Of a stretch of 64,000 bases of DNA, positions 7,994-16,644 are shown piece by piece. The first letter of the stretch is position 1, and each line of letters begins with the position of its first letter. A model generated the notes under the pieces. The model was not told where the DNA came from. It worked only from the letters and a program-made list of their open reading frames with translations, and ran no database searches. This stretch comes from DTCV01 sp964641155 (GTDB lineage Archaea > Thermoproteota > Thermoprotei_A > Sulfolobales > NBVN01). Both the position numbers and the translations under genes were made by a program. Location of the stretch: positions 1 through 64,000 of the forward strand of contig CAZXJO010000006.1 of assembly GCA_964641155.1 (NCBI GenBank), read 5' to 3'.

Positions 7994-8866
7994 TGGTTTT
8001 GCCCTGAGTACTCCGAACCCTATTCCTCTCGACCTCCCTACTCCTAGGTGTGTTGCTAGTGCTAGTAGTTTGTCGTACGTGTTTAGTAGTTTGTTTGTTA
8101 GGCATTCATACGTTACCCATCCCTTGAACGCTCTCGTGGTTCTTAGCCTTCCCTTGCTGTCCCTGCCTATGAGTACTGTTACCGGTCTTAGCCTGTAGTC
8201 TACTTCGACGACTGTTACGTCTGCTAGCCTGCCTAGCTTGTATGCCTCTAGGTCTCCGGCTGATTCGTTCGGTATTCTCTCCTTGGGCTCGACTACGGAG
8301 TTCCATAGCTTGAGTAGGTATGAGAAGATGAATGATGGTTGTGGTATTAGCCTATGCCCCTCAGCGAGCTTCCTAGCCTTATGTCTGAGTGATGTTGGTA
8401 GCATGTGCTTGCAGGTGATTATCGTTGGTGTGACGAACTCTACCGCGAACCTCTTACTAAGCCCTAGGGTGAGGGATGAGACTTTAACGACCTCAACTCC
8501 CCCAACATCAACCCTAAACCTACCGTAAGGGGTCTCAAAAACACCCGACAAAGACGTGAACTCATCAATAACACCGCAATCACCCACAACAGCCGAGACC
8601 CTACCATACAGCTGCGTACCACCACGCACATAAATCGGAGGACCCCCAACCCTAAAACTGATGAGGGGCCTACCATCAAGGAACAAAGGAGTGATCTGAA
8701 GGGGCTTAAAAGGCCTCGCAGACCTACTCAACCCACCCAAAAAACCACCCCTAACCTCAACAACATACTTAAGAACCTTAGAAGAAAGAGGAGGCAAAAC
8801 AACATCAGAAAGAGGAACAACAACAAAATCACCAACTACCACATAAGACACACTACCACCCAACAC
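7964..8866 (-). CDS. cas6: Cas6-family CRISPR RNA endonuclease (first copy)
   Basis: A 300-residue RAMP-fold protein that cuts pre-crRNA within repeats. The C-terminal glycine-rich loop GVGRSRGIGFGVLRA (about residues 275-289) is the Cas6 signature. N-terminal residues FVVVPLSDVVLPPLSSKV fit the first ferredoxin fold. It differs strongly in sequence from the second Cas6 at 21042. It sits apart from the main cas operon, beyond the trailer end of array 1, and may serve the orphan mini-array repeat. Its 3' end converges with and overlaps tnpB by 30 bases. The start and the catalytic histidine are not certain. Confidence 0.8.
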   Translation of the reverse strand: MLGGSVSYVVVGDFVVVPLSDVVLPPLSSKVLKYVVEVRGGFLGGLSRSARPFKPLQITPLFLDGRPLISFRVGGPPIYVRGGTQLYGRVSAVVGDCGVIDEFTSLSGVFETPYGRFRVDVGGVEVVKVSSLTLGLSKRFAVEFVTPTIITCKHMLPTSLRHKARKLAEGHRLIPQPSFIFSYLLKLWNSVVEPKERIPNESAGDLEAYKLGRLADVTVVEVDYRLRPVTVLIGRDSKGRLRTTRAFKGWVTYECLTNKLLNTYDKLLALATHLGVGRSRGIGFGVLRAKPLNTTQTPEP

Positions 8867-9189
8867 CCAGTAACAGAACTGTATGAGGAGTTAAAATATG
8901 GGTGACAAGCAACTTCTCGATGATCAACACTTCCCCGGCCGCCCACTCTGGTCCGCTCGACCCCTCAAGCCTCGACATACTTGACTTACACCTCGCATGA
9001 GTTCTTTAACCTCCTCAGACCCTTCTTAGATTATTGCCCAGAGGTCCCACACCCTCTAGGTTCAGTCCTGACAACTATAATCCATGAATCTCAAACCACG
9101 TTGACCACTGTGAAGTTACTATGAAAGTCATAACGTAGTTGGGCACTTACGCCACCGTTCACGAGGCCCTGGTGGAGGAGTTATCATGG
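8867..9189. other. Degenerate stretch between cas6 and array 1
   Basis: No intact gene is present. On the plus strand a frame near 8975-9115 reads like protein (HEFFNLLRPFLDYCPEV) but has no start and ends after about 50 codons. It could be a remnant of a lost cas-associated or mobile gene. Upstream of cas6 a short AT-rich patch (GGAGTTAAAATATGGG, 8887-8902) may carry its promoter. Confidence 0.35.
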
Positions 9190-9683
9190 CTAAGTGTGAC
9201 CTCCCAAGCACTTACACCCCTCAAGGAGCTCAGGTCTGCACTCGCTGAGGCAGTCCCTAAGCAACTTTTTGAATCCCCCATCCCCTCCGACCCCCAGCTC
9301 CCGTTTCCAGTGTCTAACATAGGTGCTGCTAGCACCGTCATCACTACCCCTCTCCTCGCAGAACTCTGCCGATATGTTATCAGCCACTATGAGTGTTCCT
9401 GTTAGAACCGTTGTGAGGGTGTACACGGCCAACTCACTTACGTTCGAAAGGCCCGAGAGCTTGAAGGTTCTGAGGGGATTGCTGTATGGTAGGATGTTAA
9501 GAGGAGTGCCGTCGACCCACGTCTTAGCGATCTCGTCTAAGGCCTTCTTGATGGAGTTCAATGTATGGTAGCAGAGGGTGTCTTGACCTCCGCAGTACCT
9601 TACTAGGCCGTCGATGAATGAGATATGCTGGTGAATGCCATGCAGGACTCTGTTGATTTGACCTTTCAGCCTTTTTTCATTGC
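9190..9683 (-). pseudogene. Gene remnant cut by the end of CRISPR array 1
   Basis: The frame is open for about 164 codons and reads like real protein, for example GLVRYCGGQDTLCYH and LNSIKKALDEIAKTW. It has no ATG, GTG or plausible early TTG. It runs upstream to a stop at the edge of the first, degenerate repeat (9663-9686). The 5' part therefore seems to have been lost where the array ends. A TTG at 9561 could start a 123-residue product. It lies in the same direction as cas6, so it may once have been a cas-operon gene. Family unknown. Confidence 0.4.
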
Positions 9684-11590
9684 TTCATGTTCTTAGTCGA
9701 TTCATAAAGAGCAAGGGCGTAACTGTGACGTAGTGCGTGCGGTCTGAACTTCTTCTTCAGGTCTTTCTGTCTTTTTTCATTGCTTCACTCCCATCCCAGC
9801 TGTCGTGGACGCGGTAGATCTCAACATAGTCCTTAGTCTTTCAGTCTTTTTTCATTGCTTCACGGGGCGTGGTTCGCAGAGGAGGACTACAGCTTTCCCC
9901 TACCTCCACCGCCCCTCTTTCAGTCTTTTTTCATTGCTTCTCCCGATCAAGGCCTCAAGCCCGAAGCGGTAGTCAACCAAGCTTCTCAGGCTTACTACCT
10001 TTCAGTCTTTTTTCATTGCTTCCGTTACTCATCTTCACCTTATAGTAGTTGAGGACTAGCTCTGCGAGCCCGACTGATCTCTCCTTTCAGTCTTTTTTCA
10101 TTGCTTCGTTATTGGGATGCCTAACGCTGGGAGTAGGACGAAGATGACTATTGACATAATCATCTTTCAGTCTTTTTTCATTGCTTCATACCTTCCAAAA
10201 CCCCCTGCAGTTTCCGTCCGTACAAACCACCAATACGTACTTTCAGTCTTTTTTCATTGCTTCTTAGACGCTCCCCCGCCCCGATGTGGTTAGCAGGAGG
10301 ATATTAAGGTAATTACTTTCAGTCTTTTTTCATTGCTTCGATCGTGACGCCCATCCTGAGGGTCGACGCAGTGTAGTTAGCTGTGTCCGCCAGCCCTACC
10401 TCCTTTCAGTCTTTTTTCATTGCTTCGCGTACACCCTACCTTCCCCCATGGTCCTCGCGAATGCGTTGGATAGTGGAGAGCTTCTTTCAGTCTTTTTTCA
10501 TTGCTTCATGCAAGACATACTAAGCACAGTATTCAGCGTCCTAGGACAACTAAGCGCACTCCTCTTTCAGTCTTTTTTCATTGCTTCATAATCTTTTTTT
10601 GAGTATCTACTCCTTTATGGCTTCGTAAACGAGCTCTCCACTTTCAGTCTTTTTTCATTGCTTCACCTCACCTTAACCCTTTATAATCCTCTTGTACACT
10701 GATACGAATCTCACCTTTCAGTCTTTTTTCATTGCTTCACGAAGATATCCCACTACGTGACCGGGGAGATCATCGGTTCGTGGGCGTATCTTTCAGTCTT
10801 TTTTCATTGCTTCGATGTTGGTGGTATATATGAGCTCGCAAACTCAGAACTGCGTAACTCTCCTTTCAGTCTTTTTTCATTGCTTCGCGTCCGGGATTGC
10901 GTCTGCGTTGGTGACCGTCGGCTTAAGCGTCCCCTTTCAGTCTTTTTTCATTGCTTCAAGGACATTAACTACGACTACGACGACGTTATCACGTTCTTCG
11001 CTGAGAACACTACTTTCAGTCTTTTTTCATTGCTTCCCCGAGGCTCCTTACAGCGTTAACAGCGTCCCCGCGGAGGTAGTACCTCCTCTTTCAGTCTTTT
11101 TTCATTGCTTCTCAACCTTCCTGAACTTCTCCACCAACCCTTCCTCACTCGGTTGTTCTTTCTCTTTCAGTCTTTTTTCATTGCTTCAGGTTAGGTTAGG
11201 TCTTAAGACATTCGACGACGTGCTTAAAGAACTTCTCAACTTTCAGTCTTTTTTCATTGCTTCAGAGTTTTGAAGTGCGGGGGTAAGCTATACGTTCAAG
11301 TACCAGACCTAGAGGCAATCTTTCAGTCTTTTTTCATTGCTTCACAGTATTCTAATCTTCTTATAGTCTAACTTAAGAGTCTTACCGCACTTATCTTTCA
11401 GTCTTTTTTCATTGCTTCGAAGATGCATAAGTTCTTAGAGAAGTTCGGCAAGAGGAGGTAGTAAATTAGTTGAGCTGTCTTTCAGTCTTTTTTCATTGCT
11501 TCGGGAGACCTTGTGCTCACGGGGGAGCTTCCTCAAGCTCTCTATCAACCCTGTTAAGTCTTCTCTCTTTCAGTCTTTTTTCATTGCTTC
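9663..11590 (-). CRISPR. CRISPR array 1, 25 visible repeats, type I-D locus
   Basis: Twenty-five repeats of 24 bases are visible. On the minus strand the repeat begins GAAGCAATGAAAAAAG and ends ACTGAAAG. Units start at 9663, 9763, 9838, 9917, 9999, 10084, 10164, 10240, 10316, 10403, 10484, 10564, 10641, 10715, 10790, 10863, 10934, 11013, 11088, 11164, 11240, 11320, 11395, 11479 and 11567. The two lowest units each carry one substitution, marking the trailer end, so transcription runs leftward from a leader near 11640. Spacers are 47-64 bases, with one of 76 at the trailer end. The array runs into an assembly gap, so the true count is unknown. Confidence 0.99.
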
Positions 11591-11636
11591 NNNNNNNNNN
11601 NNNNNNNNNNNNNNNNNNNNNNNNNNNNNNNNNNNN
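11591..11636. other. Assembly gap (46 N) at the leader end of array 1
   Basis: A run of 46 N follows the last visible repeat directly. The missing part should hold the leader-proximal repeats and the end of the leader. The repeat-spacer unit is about 78 bases, so the N count is probably arbitrary rather than measured. Confidence 0.95.
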
Positions 11637-11656
11637 TAGAGGTATTTCTTATGGGT

Positions 11657-12682
11657 TTAGTCTACTGGTTCGTAGATGTAGGGTTTGTATTTTAATTCTT
11701 TTAATATGGAGTCTTTGAGTTTCTGTGTTTCGTGTATTGGGAGTTGCCATAGTGACCTTCTCTTAGTGATTTTTTCGGATTCTTTGGATAGTTTGCTGTA
11801 GAGGTGTGTTATTAGGATTTCGAGAGATCGTGGTTTCAGCATTTTAGAGCCTCCTAAGGTTTTAATTTCTGTTTTACGGGATGCTTGTATTGTTGCGTGA
11901 ATGGCTAGAGGTTTGAAGATCTCAGATAAATCGTATGTTAGTGATGTCCGACCCGGTTTTGAGGTGTGGATGAATCCGTTGAAGGGGTCCAAACCAACGG
12001 TGACCAACGCCTTCGTCACCAATCCGTAGAGGACTGCGTATGTGAAGTTTAAGGCGCAGTTTATGGCGTCCCCTTTCCTCGGATCTCTTCCGGTGAACTG
12101 GTATTTGCTGTGTACGAATTTCGTCAACGCCTCCCATAACGCCTTAGATCCCTTCCCCTCCAAGACCCTTAGCTCGTTTAAGCTATTACACCTCTCTACC
12201 TCCTCGATAATTGGTGGGACTGACTCCTTAACCCTCCGATACAAATCCTCACCCAACATCTCTCCATGATACTTGTACTCATACCTCACAACGTTAAGCA
12301 TCCCCCTCAACTTACTGATAACGATCGACCTAGCATGGGCCAACCTACAAGGCTCGCTATCAAGACACCTATACTGAGCCCCTCTAATATTGACAGAACC
12401 TACTTGAACAACGTCAAAGAGGACGCCGTAGACCTCAGACCTACCGGAGAGAACCACCACTGGTACCCCATGAGATAGCAGGGTGATGAGAGCTGAGGAC
12501 GTCACACTAACCCTCTCCCCAACAATCACAGCCAACTCCAAGTCAGGTAATGAAGCTTCCACCCTCTCCCCACTATCCTTACTCAAGACCGCAATACTCC
12601 CACTCCTCCTAATAACCTTACAGCACCCCTCGACTACGAGAATCGCCAACCCGCCCTCACCCCTTACCGGCGGATCGGGCAA
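11657..12682 (-). CDS. cas1: Cas1 integrase of the type I-D locus
   Basis: Cas1 is the metal-dependent integrase that inserts new spacers together with Cas2. The active-site residues are visible: Glu in LEGKGSKALW, His in NGFIHTSKPGR and Glu in YDLSEIFKPLA. The length is normal (341 residues). An alternative start is the TTG at 12649 (LAILVVEG), preceded by GGGGTGAGG. The ATG at 12682 overlaps the end of cas4. The last codons overlap the presumed leader of array 1: CATAAGAAATA on the minus strand at 11643-11653 resembles the TATA region before array 2. Confidence 0.95.
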   Translation of the reverse strand: MPDPPVRGEGGLAILVVEGCCKVIRRSGSIAVLSKDSGERVEASLPDLELAVIVGERVSVTSSALITLLSHGVPVVVLSGRSEVYGVLFDVVQVGSVNIRGAQYRCLDSEPCRLAHARSIVISKLRGMLNVVRYEYKYHGEMLGEDLYRRVKESVPPIIEEVERCNSLNELRVLEGKGSKALWEALTKFVHSKYQFTGRDPRKGDAINCALNFTYAVLYGLVTKALVTVGLDPFNGFIHTSKPGRTSLTYDLSEIFKPLAIHATIQASRKTEIKTLGGSKMLKPRSLEILITHLYSKLSKESEKITKRRSLWQLPIHETQKLKDSILKELKYKPYIYEPVD

Positions 12683-13194
12683 ATCCTCCCGATGTCAACA
12701 TCACATTGGTAACACACATCATCTCCGGGCTTCCTAACACGAAGATCCCCAGTAACCAACTTTTCGAGCTGCCGGAAGGCCCTTAGCAAGTCCCTAGAGA
12801 TCCCATATTTGCTCAGGTTCCTACATATGAGGACGTTCCTCACGATATCCCTCTCATAATCCTTCATAATAACTATGACAGGGACTACGTAATACCCAAA
12901 CATATTGTAAACTGCTGATGCGTAGGCTACCAACCTGTCCTTAATGACGGACGGGTTCTCGTACAACGTAAATTCGAACAATATATGAAGGAAGGTGTCA
13001 TGAACCTTCACAAACATTAACATGTCCACCTTACCCCTCAACACTATGTAGGCTTCACTGCCAAGGTACGTTAAGGGGTGTATGTCAGGTTCGATTAACG
13101 GTTCTCCAAAGACTCTGAATGGATCATCGTTGAAGACATTTCTGACAAACGTTACGTAGTGCCACTTCTTCCGGTTCCACGACTCTTTACCCAT
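12664..13194 (-). CDS. cas4: Cas4 family adaptation nuclease, atypical active site
   Basis: A 176-residue RecB-like Cas4, which trims prespacers in CRISPR adaptation. RGKVDMLMF supplies the motif II aspartate and a C-terminal cluster CYQCDVDIGRICP gives three cysteines for the iron-sulfur site. Two features are unusual: motif III reads FEFTLY, with Thr where Cas4 normally has the catalytic Lys (E-x-K), and no cysteine is found in the N-terminal part that normally completes the cluster. The frame is open upstream to 13617, but that part is the shadow of cas2. The ATG at 13194 overlaps the cas2 stop (ATGGGTAA). Confidence 0.8.
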   Translation of the reverse strand: MGKESWNRKKWHYVTFVRNVFNDDPFRVFGEPLIEPDIHPLTYLGSEAYIVLRGKVDMLMFVKVHDTFLHILFEFTLYENPSVIKDRLVAYASAVYNMFGYYVVPVIVIMKDYERDIVRNVLICRNLSKYGISRDLLRAFRQLEKLVTGDLRVRKPGDDVCYQCDVDIGRICPIRR

Positions 13195-13609
13195 CTGTTG
13201 GGGGAGAGTTGGCTGAGTCTGTAGATGTGGTTGCAACCTCAGCAGGACCCTCTGCCTGCACACACTTAGGTCGTCCAGGACCTTCATCGGGCCGAAGAAC
13301 ACCTTCTCCCTTCCCACACCCTCCGTAGAAGACGATAACCTCTCCTCGCTCACCTCTAAGGGATATATTCCCCTTGGTAACCTCCAAGAGAATCTCATAT
13401 TGAAAGTCGTTGAGGAGGATGATAGTTGCTCTATCCTCTTCTTCAAGCATTTTAGAGAGGCTTGCAGATATCCTCTCTGCAAGTCTTCTAGAACCCCGTC
13501 CGACATACACTGAGTACGTGAGCAGTGTGAAAGAATACTTTCGAAGTAAACTCCGGATTTTCCGCCTCGTCCTCTCGCCCTTACAGTCATAAGTGACCAC
13601 CAAGTACAT
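13187..13609 (-). CDS. cas2: Cas2 with long C-terminal tail
   Basis: Cas2 forms the central dimer of the spacer integration complex. Residues 1-90 match the family: MYLVVTYDCKGERTRRKI with the conserved Asp8, then YSVYVGRGSRRLAERI and a beta strand TIILLN. Most Cas2 proteins end near 90-100 residues; this one continues to 140 with a Gly/Pro/Glu-rich tail (from about VIVFYGGCGKGEG onward) of unknown function. It lies 12 bases after cas3 and overlaps cas4. The tail could be real or the result of a frame drifted past an older stop. Confidence 0.88.
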   Translation of the reverse strand: MYLVVTYDCKGERTRRKIRSLLRKYSFTLLTYSVYVGRGSRRLAERISASLSKMLEEEDRATIILLNDFQYEILLEVTKGNISLRGERGEVIVFYGGCGKGEGVLRPDEGPGRPKCVQAEGPAEVATTSTDSANSPPTDG

Positions 13610-13620
13610 ATGAACAATCC

Positions 13621-15879
13621 TTACAGGAACAGTAAGTAAGCAGCACCTCTCTTTCCCGTCCCACGATCTACTAAGGATGACTCAACCTTCACCGCATACC
13701 CATAGGCATTCAACAACTCCATTAGGTGGTGGTCACAGTCCACGGCAACATACACAGGTATTTCCTTGCTTAGGAGGACTTGATATAGGATGTCTTTCCT
13801 GCCTCCGAACCCGGACACTTTCTGAGGCAGGCAGTAGGTGAGGAGGGTTTGAGAACCCATCACGGATCTGTCAAGATGTTTGAACTCACCTAAATACTTG
13901 GTCCTTAACTTAAGGACCTCTGAAGCCCTCTTCCTAGCAGCTTCTCTAACGACGAGCTTCCCATTTTTTAAATCATACTCAACCTCATAGTTCATCAGTA
14001 GTGTCGTGAGACTTGCTTCCCCTTCCTCATTATCTCTCCTGTACCCTACTGATGTAGTGAGTCTGAAGGAAGATAGCGGGACGATCACCCCAGCCTTCTT
14101 CTGGACTTTCGGGAGCTGGCTAAATAAACTCCTTAAGTCAAATTTATCGATAAGTTTTAGAAAACGTGTTGAGAGCTCTCTGATTTCCTCAGGGTATTCC
14201 CAAAGAGCGATATTCATAAGGAAGTACATGGCGAGCGGTGCATATAGCCTCAGTTTTCCGATGAAGTGGTCTCGTATGAAGGTGCTCTCATATTCAGCTA
14301 TGCTCGGTGCCTTAGAGATTATTGTAGAGAGCGCGCTCACTAACTCGCTATAGGAAACCTCCTTTCCACCCAGACTTAAGAGTTTGTCTATGTAGCACTT
14401 TGGGACAGGAATAATGACATATGCTTCATCCACATCTCCCCTCCCAATCCTCCCAAATCTTTGAACCAACTCCCCGAGGTGAGTTGCGTGGATTACCCCA
14501 CATTTCACTCTTTTTAAATCTATGCCTACATCCGCGGCGTAATTGGCGAATGCGTATAGGTCTCCCACATACTTCTTAGCAACTAATTCCTCCCTACCCT
14601 TAGCATAGCTCGGTGGTCTGACCCCTGTTACGATGGTCGGTGTCTTACCAGTTACTTTGTAGAAGCTCTCCGCACATCTCTCCACAGTGCTGTTCCTCCT
14701 ACTTATGAGTAAGGACCTCCCACACTCACATAGCCACGCACCCCTCTCCTCCACGACCTCCGGTAATCTATCCTCAATTCTGAACCAGGCCAGCGCACCG
14801 CATTCAACGTTAATAGGTACGAACTCAACAACAGTTCTGCTCTTGATCCTGTGAGCGTTGTGGGGGATGTCGACAGTCTCAGCCCTAACGACGCTCACTT
14901 CCCCAAGACCTGCCTCACTCAGCAGCTCGTAAAAGTCTTCCTGAGGGGTTGCTGAAGATAGGATTATCCTCCACTCCTTCCCAACCAACTCATAATTCAA
15001 TGCGTATAGCACTAACAACGCTTGAATGGTCGGTATTTCATAGAAGTCCCATACGTGGAACTCATCTAAGAACAGTACTTCGGAGAAGAGGGCGGAGTAA
15101 ATGTTGAGCCTCAGCCTTTCCCTTGTTTTAACGTCAATTAATTTGCTCAGATCTCTTCTGTACCTGGATAGCTCATTGTTAAGTTCCTCCATTGTTGGTA
15201 TGCTAGCTATCTTCGATGCGAGTCTGTAGATGATGTCCCCTTCGAGTGCCAAGCTAATCAAACTTTGTGCGTTGTGCCAGGAACGGTAGAAGCCTGTGAG
15301 GAGTAGGTAGGGGTACTCAGGCACTGTCACAGCGATTAAATACCCGACGTCGAGCACGGAACGCCTAATCAGATCCAATAACGTTACCCTAGATGGAACC
15401 CTATCAGACCCGCCCTCCAGGGATTGCAATACCTTATCGAGAACCTCCTTAGTTACCTTCACCACACCCAGCGTCTGCTCATAATTCGCCCTCCTTACTT
15501 CACCCCCCATTACCCACTCAACGTCCAACCCACACCTGTACTTAATGACAGACCCCGTATCCTCGACCCTCTCACAGATCCTGTCTAAGGTATCGGTAAT
15601 TGAGGCGAACTGGTCTTCTACGAGGGCTTTAGTTGGGTACAGCCCTACAACACCGGAGAATGAGGTGCCATTAATTACGTTTGACAGGAGGGGTGATAGG
15701 AGCGTGAACGTCTTACCGCTGCCGGTGGGTGCTTCAACACCTATTAGCCTGTGTTCAGCGATCTTGAAAACCACTTCCTCTTGAAATTTTCTTAAGTGTA
15801 TGGTTCCTCCTTTACCTGAAACCTTGATTGATCCGAGAGGGATGTAGACCTCCTTAACAGTTACTTTGAGGCTACTCAT
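13621..15879 (-). CDS. cas3: Cas3' helicase of type I-D, without HD nuclease domain
   Basis: A 752-residue superfamily 2 helicase that unwinds target DNA. Walker A is APTGSGKT (about residue 50), motif II is FLDEFHVWD (DEFH in place of DEAH), motif III is SSATPQE, and motif VI is VQRFGRIGRGD. There is no HD nuclease domain; in type I-D the HD domain is on Cas10d, which is the case here. A CxC pair near residue 373 (AWLCECGRSL) may bind zinc. The gene sits between csc1 (13 bases upstream) and cas2. Confidence 0.93.
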   Translation of the reverse strand: MSSLKVTVKEVYIPLGSIKVSGKGGTIHLRKFQEEVVFKIAEHRLIGVEAPTGSGKTFTLLSPLLSNVINGTSFSGVVGLYPTKALVEDQFASITDTLDRICERVEDTGSVIKYRCGLDVEWVMGGEVRRANYEQTLGVVKVTKEVLDKVLQSLEGGSDRVPSRVTLLDLIRRSVLDVGYLIAVTVPEYPYLLLTGFYRSWHNAQSLISLALEGDIIYRLASKIASIPTMEELNNELSRYRRDLSKLIDVKTRERLRLNIYSALFSEVLFLDEFHVWDFYEIPTIQALLVLYALNYELVGKEWRIILSSATPQEDFYELLSEAGLGEVSVVRAETVDIPHNAHRIKSRTVVEFVPINVECGALAWFRIEDRLPEVVEERGAWLCECGRSLLISRRNSTVERCAESFYKVTGKTPTIVTGVRPPSYAKGREELVAKKYVGDLYAFANYAADVGIDLKRVKCGVIHATHLGELVQRFGRIGRGDVDEAYVIIPVPKCYIDKLLSLGGKEVSYSELVSALSTIISKAPSIAEYESTFIRDHFIGKLRLYAPLAMYFLMNIALWEYPEEIRELSTRFLKLIDKFDLRSLFSQLPKVQKKAGVIVPLSSFRLTTSVGYRRDNEEGEASLTTLLMNYEVEYDLKNGKLVVREAARKRASEVLKLRTKYLGEFKHLDRSVMGSQTLLTYCLPQKVSGFGGRKDILYQVLLSKEIPVYVAVDCDHHLMELLNAYGYAVKVESSLVDRGTGKRGAAYLLFL

Positions 15880-15892
15880 TTAAAATGCCCTG

Positions 15893-16636
15893 CTACAGCT
15901 TCGGTAATGGTAGGCGGAAAGTTCGTCTGTATTGCCCGGAGGAGACCTCTATCACAGATAACTTACTCTCTGAGTAGTATCCGCGGACAATCATGTTTGA
16001 GAACTGTCTTGACTTATGAACGGTCTTTGTGGTTAATAGTGTGTAATACTGCTCCGGTTCTAACCCATACCTAATCACATCGCCCAGATTTACCGGATCG
16101 CTCCAACCGCTAACGAAGCCCTTTACCTTAGCATGATAATACCTTACCTCAAAGACCCCCTGTCTCTTAACGCCTAACCTTATAGTCCCAGGTAATTTCA
16201 CGTTTTCATTGGTTACTAAAATCACTGTTTCGAAGGCACTTCCAGGCGCGAACGCCATATGAGCTACGTGCCATGGATAGAGGGATTTTGGTCTAACCTT
16301 CCTAGGCTCCGCAAAACCCTCACTCTTAACATTACCTATGAGTCTAGTCATATCAATTAACACGGGACTGGCTGGATATACATAGAGGTTTCTCTCAATT
16401 TCATCTAAGAGTAGGTAAGAAACTTCACTCGGATTTCCGGGCTTCGATGGGGAGGTTAGGGAAGCATGTGTTAATCCGCTGAAGGCATACATGAGTGGGT
16501 AGTTATGTATGTATGGAGCTGGTCGGTAAGTAGGGTATGTGACATCGCCAATCTCTACGGGCAAAATAGTTGAGGAAAATGTCAAAAAATCACACAGCTT
16601 AAGCTCAGCTACCAGTAATTCCACGTATGACCCCAC
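15893..16636 (-). CDS. csc1: Csc1 (Cas5-type subunit of type I-D Cascade)
   Basis: A 247-residue RAMP-fold protein assigned to Csc1, the Cas5-like subunit that caps the 5' handle of crRNA. The aromatic N-terminal part (YIHNYPLMYAFSG) and the central strand GTIRLGVKRQGVF fit the family. Gene order csc3-csc2-csc1 supports the call more than any single motif. The start is a GTG at 16636, 8 bases after the csc2 stop. Confidence 0.85.
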   Translation of the reverse strand: MGSYVELLVAELKLCDFLTFSSTILPVEIGDVTYPTYRPAPYIHNYPLMYAFSGLTHASLTSPSKPGNPSEVSYLLLDEIERNLYVYPASPVLIDMTRLIGNVKSEGFAEPRKVRPKSLYPWHVAHMAFAPGSAFETVILVTNENVKLPGTIRLGVKRQGVFEVRYYHAKVKGFVSGWSDPVNLGDVIRYGLEPEQYYTLLTTKTVHKSRQFSNMIVRGYYSESKLSVIEVSSGQYRRTFRLPLPKL

Positions 16637-16644
16637 TAACCCTC

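Noticed and set aside
9139..9405. 88-codon plus-strand frame between cas6 and array 1
   Set aside because: It overlaps the better minus-strand frame and has no recognised motif, so at most one can be real; the minus frame shares the direction of cas6.
10757..11718. Open frames running through CRISPR array 1
   Set aside because: They are repeats and spacers read as protein; the repeated SVFFHCF-like text comes from the 24-base repeat.
13194..13617. N-terminal extension of cas4 to 13617
   Set aside because: The added 140 residues are the out-of-frame shadow of cas2 and show no Cas4 similarity.
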